Below, piece after piece: positions 17,080 to 18,427 of a DNA stretch of 18,427 bases. Origin of the DNA: CAYSLC01 sp964431545 (GTDB lineage Bacteria; Desulfobacterota; Desulfobacteria; Desulfobacterales; JAABSP01). The stretch covers positions 1 to 18,427 of the forward strand of contig CAYSLC010000108.1 in the NCBI GenBank assembly GCA_964431545.1. Reading direction: 5' to 3'. Position 1 is the stretch's first letter, and each line of letters begins with the position of its first letter. The notes under the pieces are model-generated. The model did not search any database, was not told the origin of the DNA, and saw only the letters and a list, made by a program, of their open reading frames with translations. Both the position numbers and the translations under genes were made by a program.

Positions 17080-17109
17080 AAGGTAGAACGAACCTGTCGG
17101 GTTCGTCAA
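17080..17109 (-). promoter_or_regulatory. candidate operon promoter with embedded inverted repeat
   Basis: On the minus strand TTGACG (17104-17109) and TACCTT (17080-17085) are separated by 18 bases. The spacer, together with part of the -35 hexamer, holds ACGAACC-TGTCG-GGTTCGT (17088-17106), a perfect 7-bp inverted repeat with a 5-base centre. That size and position suit an operator for a dimeric repressor such as a TetR-type protein. No T-tract follows, so it is not a good terminator for the lipoprotein gene. The predicted start of transcription lies about 48 bases before the small gene at 17025. Confidence 0.4.
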
Positions 17110-17268
17110 CCGAATAAGCGTTGCTCTTCGGTTTTCCCGCTGTTGAAAAGCGGAGGGGGAGAGACCTGTATCAGGGATCGGGCGGCCGTGAACACGACTC
17201 CGGGATTCGGAGGGATTTTACCTCATGAAGAACGAACTCGGAGCAGCCGCATCTGGATGCCTATCCCG

Positions 17269-17658
17269 TTACTGGGTGTTCTCCCGCCGCTCTTCCATCT
17301 CTTCGGCCGCCTCCTCCGTGGCCTCTTCCACCTCCTCGGCTGTCTCCTCGGTCGCTTCTTCCACCCCCTCGGCCGTCTCCTCGGTCGCTTCTTCCATCTG
17401 CTCCGCAGTCGCCTCGGTGGTCTCCTCTATCGTTTCGCCCATTTCGCCGGCGGTCTCCCGGGTGGTTTCGACGGTCTCTTCCGCCGCTTCATCCAGCTGC
17501 TCCCCGGCTTCCTCCAAATCCGCTTCGGATTCATCGATCGTCCGTCCCATTTCCTCCCCCGCTTCTTCAGCGGGACCTTCTTCCTCGCATCCGATGGCAC
17601 CGATGGCCAGTGCCGACAATAATGCCACAAAAATAAAAAGTCGTTTACAAATGCTCAT
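17269..17658 (-). CDS. small acidic lipoprotein with 11-residue helical repeats
   Basis: A 129-residue protein. The N-terminus MSICKRLF plus a hydrophobic stretch and the lipobox AIGC (21-24) indicate export and lipidation at Cys24; Glu follows at +2. The mature part is almost all Glu, Ala and Thr and predicts a continuous helix. Residues 88-120 are three near-identical 11-mers of the form VEEATEETAEE, and weaker copies reach back to about residue 44. The ATG at 17658 is preceded by AAAGGAGAT at good spacing; a longer ORF from 17700 would add 14 charged residues before the signal peptide and is unlikely. It stands alone, 243 bases upstream of the lipid-type operon. Function is unknown; a periplasmic spacer or stress-related helix is possible. 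Confidence 0.85.
   Translation of the reverse strand: MSICKRLFIFVALLSALAIGAIGCEEEGPAEEAGEEMGRTIDESEADLEEAGEQLDEAAEETVETTRETAGEMGETIEETTEATAEQMEEATEETAEGVEEATEETAEEVEEATEEAAEEMEERRENTQ
17299..17397 (-). repeat. three tandem 33-bp coding repeats (hendecads)
   Basis: The DNA for lipoprotein residues 88-120 is three consecutive 33-base units, each encoding a variant of [VM]EEATEE[TA]AE[EG]. The preceding unit (residues 77-87, IEETTEATAEQ) is a more diverged copy. This is recent tandem duplication in frame; copy number may vary between strains. Confidence 0.75.
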
Positions 17659-17730
17659 TGCCGGATCTCCTTTGCGTTCTCTTTTTTCATGATGGTCCAT
17701 ACCGCTTGTCGATCATTCCTAACTTCGGGC

Positions 17731-17760
17731 ATTCTCCATGCCTGGCACAAAATTTATCAA
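17731..17760 (-). promoter_or_regulatory. candidate promoter of the lipoprotein gene
   Basis: On the minus strand TTGATA (17755-17760), 18 bases, GAGAAT (17731-17736) is a moderate sigma-70 match. It would give a leader of about 65 bases before the ATG at 17658. It overlaps a plus-strand promoter-like sequence, so the two may be divergent. Confidence 0.3.
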
Positions 17761-17783
17761 CCCTCCTTGGGGAATCATATACA
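17754..17783 (+). promoter_or_regulatory. candidate divergent promoter for the small frame at 17831
   Basis: TTATCA (17754-17759), 18 bases, TATACA (17778-17783) is a moderate sigma-70 match facing the possible small gene to the right. It shares bases with the candidate promoter of the lipoprotein gene on the other strand. Confidence 0.22.
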
Positions 17784-17830
17784 GTGAGATGGGTATTTGG
17801 GGGTGATTGAAGACGTATATTCCATGTGAA

Positions 17831-18067
17831 ATGGACAGTAATCATCCAAACCATTTCCCGGCGGCAATTCCGGAATGGCGTTGCCCCTCACCCCCCCCCA
17901 TGGACCCCTGGGAGATGGCGCGGTTCCCCCGCACCTGCCGAGTCGTGGAGGCTACGATTCGTCATGCGGGCAAGCAGATCCATCTCGACGGTGGGCTCGG
18001 CATCTCGACCGATCCGCTTCACGTCGACGGGTCGGCGGGAACGTACATCAGGACGGCGGTCGATTAG
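17831..18067 (+). CDS. possible small gene or gene remnant, unrecognised
   Basis: A frame of 78 codons from an ATG at 17831 (or a TTG at 17807) to the TAG at 18065-18067. From about 17900 on, roughly four fifths of third codon positions are G or C, more than expected for an unselected frame, and the residues look protein-like (TCRVVEATIRHAGKQIHLDG and on to YIRTAVD). The first 25 residues are Pro-rich and less convincing. It could be a small protein, or the 3' end of a decayed gene. I recognise no family. Confidence 0.3.
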   Translation: MDSNHPNHFPAAIPEWRCPSPPPMDPWEMARFPRTCRVVEATIRHAGKQIHLDGGLGISTDPLHVDGSAGTYIRTAVD

Positions 18068-18085
18068 TGGCGGATTGATATGGTT

Positions 18086-18120
18086 CTTTCATTCCGGGAA
18101 TGATTTCCGTATAATGAAAG
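18086..18120 (+). promoter_or_regulatory. nested palindromes with a TATAAT box
   Basis: TCATTCC-G-GGAATGA (18089-18103) is a perfect 15-base palindrome. It is nested in a wider pair, CTTTCAT (18086-18092) and ATGAAAG (18114-18120). A perfect TATAAT lies at 18110-18115, but the -35 position (TTTCAT) is poor. This looks like a regulated promoter facing the right edge of the window, where activation or repression at the palindrome would matter. The ATG at 18125 would then be close to leaderless. Confidence 0.35.
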
Positions 18121-18124
18121 GGAC

Positions 18125-18427
18125 ATGGTCATTTGGTTACCATCCACGAATACATTTGCTTTGACTTCACCCACCTACGCCAAACAGAGGGGGGAGCATC
18201 ACCCGTTTCTCGATTTCCTCCTCAACCAGGATTCGGTGGCGAAGGGTGGCTGGTGGATATCAGTCAGGTTACCTATAGCCATCAGACCTCCGAGGTTTTC
18301 GAAACCTCGGAGGTCTTCGACGGATACCGACCAACGGCATCGTCCGGACTTGGTTTTTTCTGATTCAGAAATGGGTAACGCTCCCACGGATGGTGAACAA
18401 AATCATGCGCGGATCAAGGCGATTTGC
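18125..18427 (+). CDS. possible partial gene running off the right edge
   Basis: The frame starting at the ATG at 18125 (after GAAAGGGAC) has no stop for 101 codons up to the window end. An internal ATG at 18371 (MGNAPTDGEQNHARIKAIC) is an alternative start. The first part reads through a perfect palindrome at 18284-18316 and uses AT-rich third positions, unlike the other genes, so the true gene, if any, more likely starts at 18371. No family is recognisable from the visible part. Confidence 0.25.
   Translation, partial: MVIWLPSTNTFALTSPTYAKQRGEHHPFLDFLLNQDSVAKGGWWISVRLPIAIRPPRFSKPRRSSTDTDQRHRPDLVFSDSEMGNAPTDGEQNHARIKAIC
18284..18316. repeat. perfect 33-base palindromic element
   Basis: AGACCTCCGAGGTTT, a 3-base loop TCG, then AAACCTCGGAGGTCT: 15-bp perfect arms. 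Palindromes built on ACCTCCGAGGTTT are, from memory, a recurrent intergenic element in unrelated bacterial genomes. There is only one copy in this window. No T-run follows directly, so it fits a REP-like mobile palindrome at least as well as a terminator. Confidence 0.7.

Noticed and set aside
17126..17155. A terminator at the CCGCT/AGCGG stem after the lipoprotein gene
   Set aside because: The stem is only 5 bp and no T-tract follows on the minus strand.
17225..17692. A Ser-rich plus-strand protein (SSAASSVASS-type repeats)
   Set aside because: It is the antisense reading of the lipoprotein hendecad repeats. The minus-strand gene has a signal peptide, lipobox and a good ribosome site.
17743..17758. 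A sigma-54 promoter at TGGCAC
   Set aside because: TGGCAC is present, but the required GC of the -12 element is missing at the right spacing (TTAT instead of TTGC).
1..18427. tRNA, rRNA, CRISPR arrays, insertion sequences or transposases
   Set aside because: I looked for spaced direct repeats, transposase motifs and tRNA-like sequences and saw none.

Overview
The window is an 18.4 kb piece of a GC-rich bacterial genome, with one assembly gap of ten Ns at 7944-7953. The coding style, the large multi-PAS hybrid histidine kinases and the lipid-type operon fit a deltaproteobacterial (Desulfobacterota-like) organism. This is an inference from style only; no marker gene is present to fix the taxonomy.

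Left half (513-12146, plus strand): four consecutive hybrid sensor histidine kinases, with no sigma-54 regulator, no DNA-binding response regulator and no recognisable HPt protein. The first two overlap by 4 bases (ATGA): a PASx4-HisKA-HATPase-REC protein and a REC-PASx2-HisKA-HATPase-REC protein. A third (PASx3-HisKA-HATPase-REC) starts after a 334-base gap. It is a mosaic: its N-terminus resembles kinase 1 and its C-terminal half resembles kinase 2. It carries the assembly gap and an altered receiver acidic pocket. The fourth is the only membrane-anchored one (TM-dCache-TM-HAMP-PASx2-HisKA-HATPase-REC). Together they carry about 11 PAS domains and 5 receivers, which suggests a branched phosphorelay whose output lies elsewhere.

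Right half (12202-17025, minus strand, convergent with the kinases): an apparent operon reading leftwards. It encodes a 50-aa unrecognised protein, a PlsC-type acyltransferase, a CrtI/retinol-saturase-like FAD oxidoreductase, a B12-binding-domain radical SAM enzyme and a COG1237-type metallo-beta-lactamase-fold hydrolase. The first junctions overlap by 8 and 4 bases. A candidate promoter with a perfect 7-bp inverted repeat in its spacer precedes it. The gene set suggests tailoring of a membrane lipid or acyl chain; the product is unknown. A small acidic lipoprotein with 11-residue (hendecad) repeats lies upstream on the same strand.

The edges are mostly non-coding: 1-512 holds a GC-rich hairpin of a type common between bacterial genes, and 17701-18427 holds promoter-like sequences, a possible small gene, nested palindromes, a perfect 15-bp-arm palindrome and an open frame running off the right end. 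The most interesting items are the acyltransferase/FAD/B12-radical-SAM operon with its possible operator, the mosaic kinase with an apparent PAS-excision scar, and the matched motif upstream of kinases 1 and 3.
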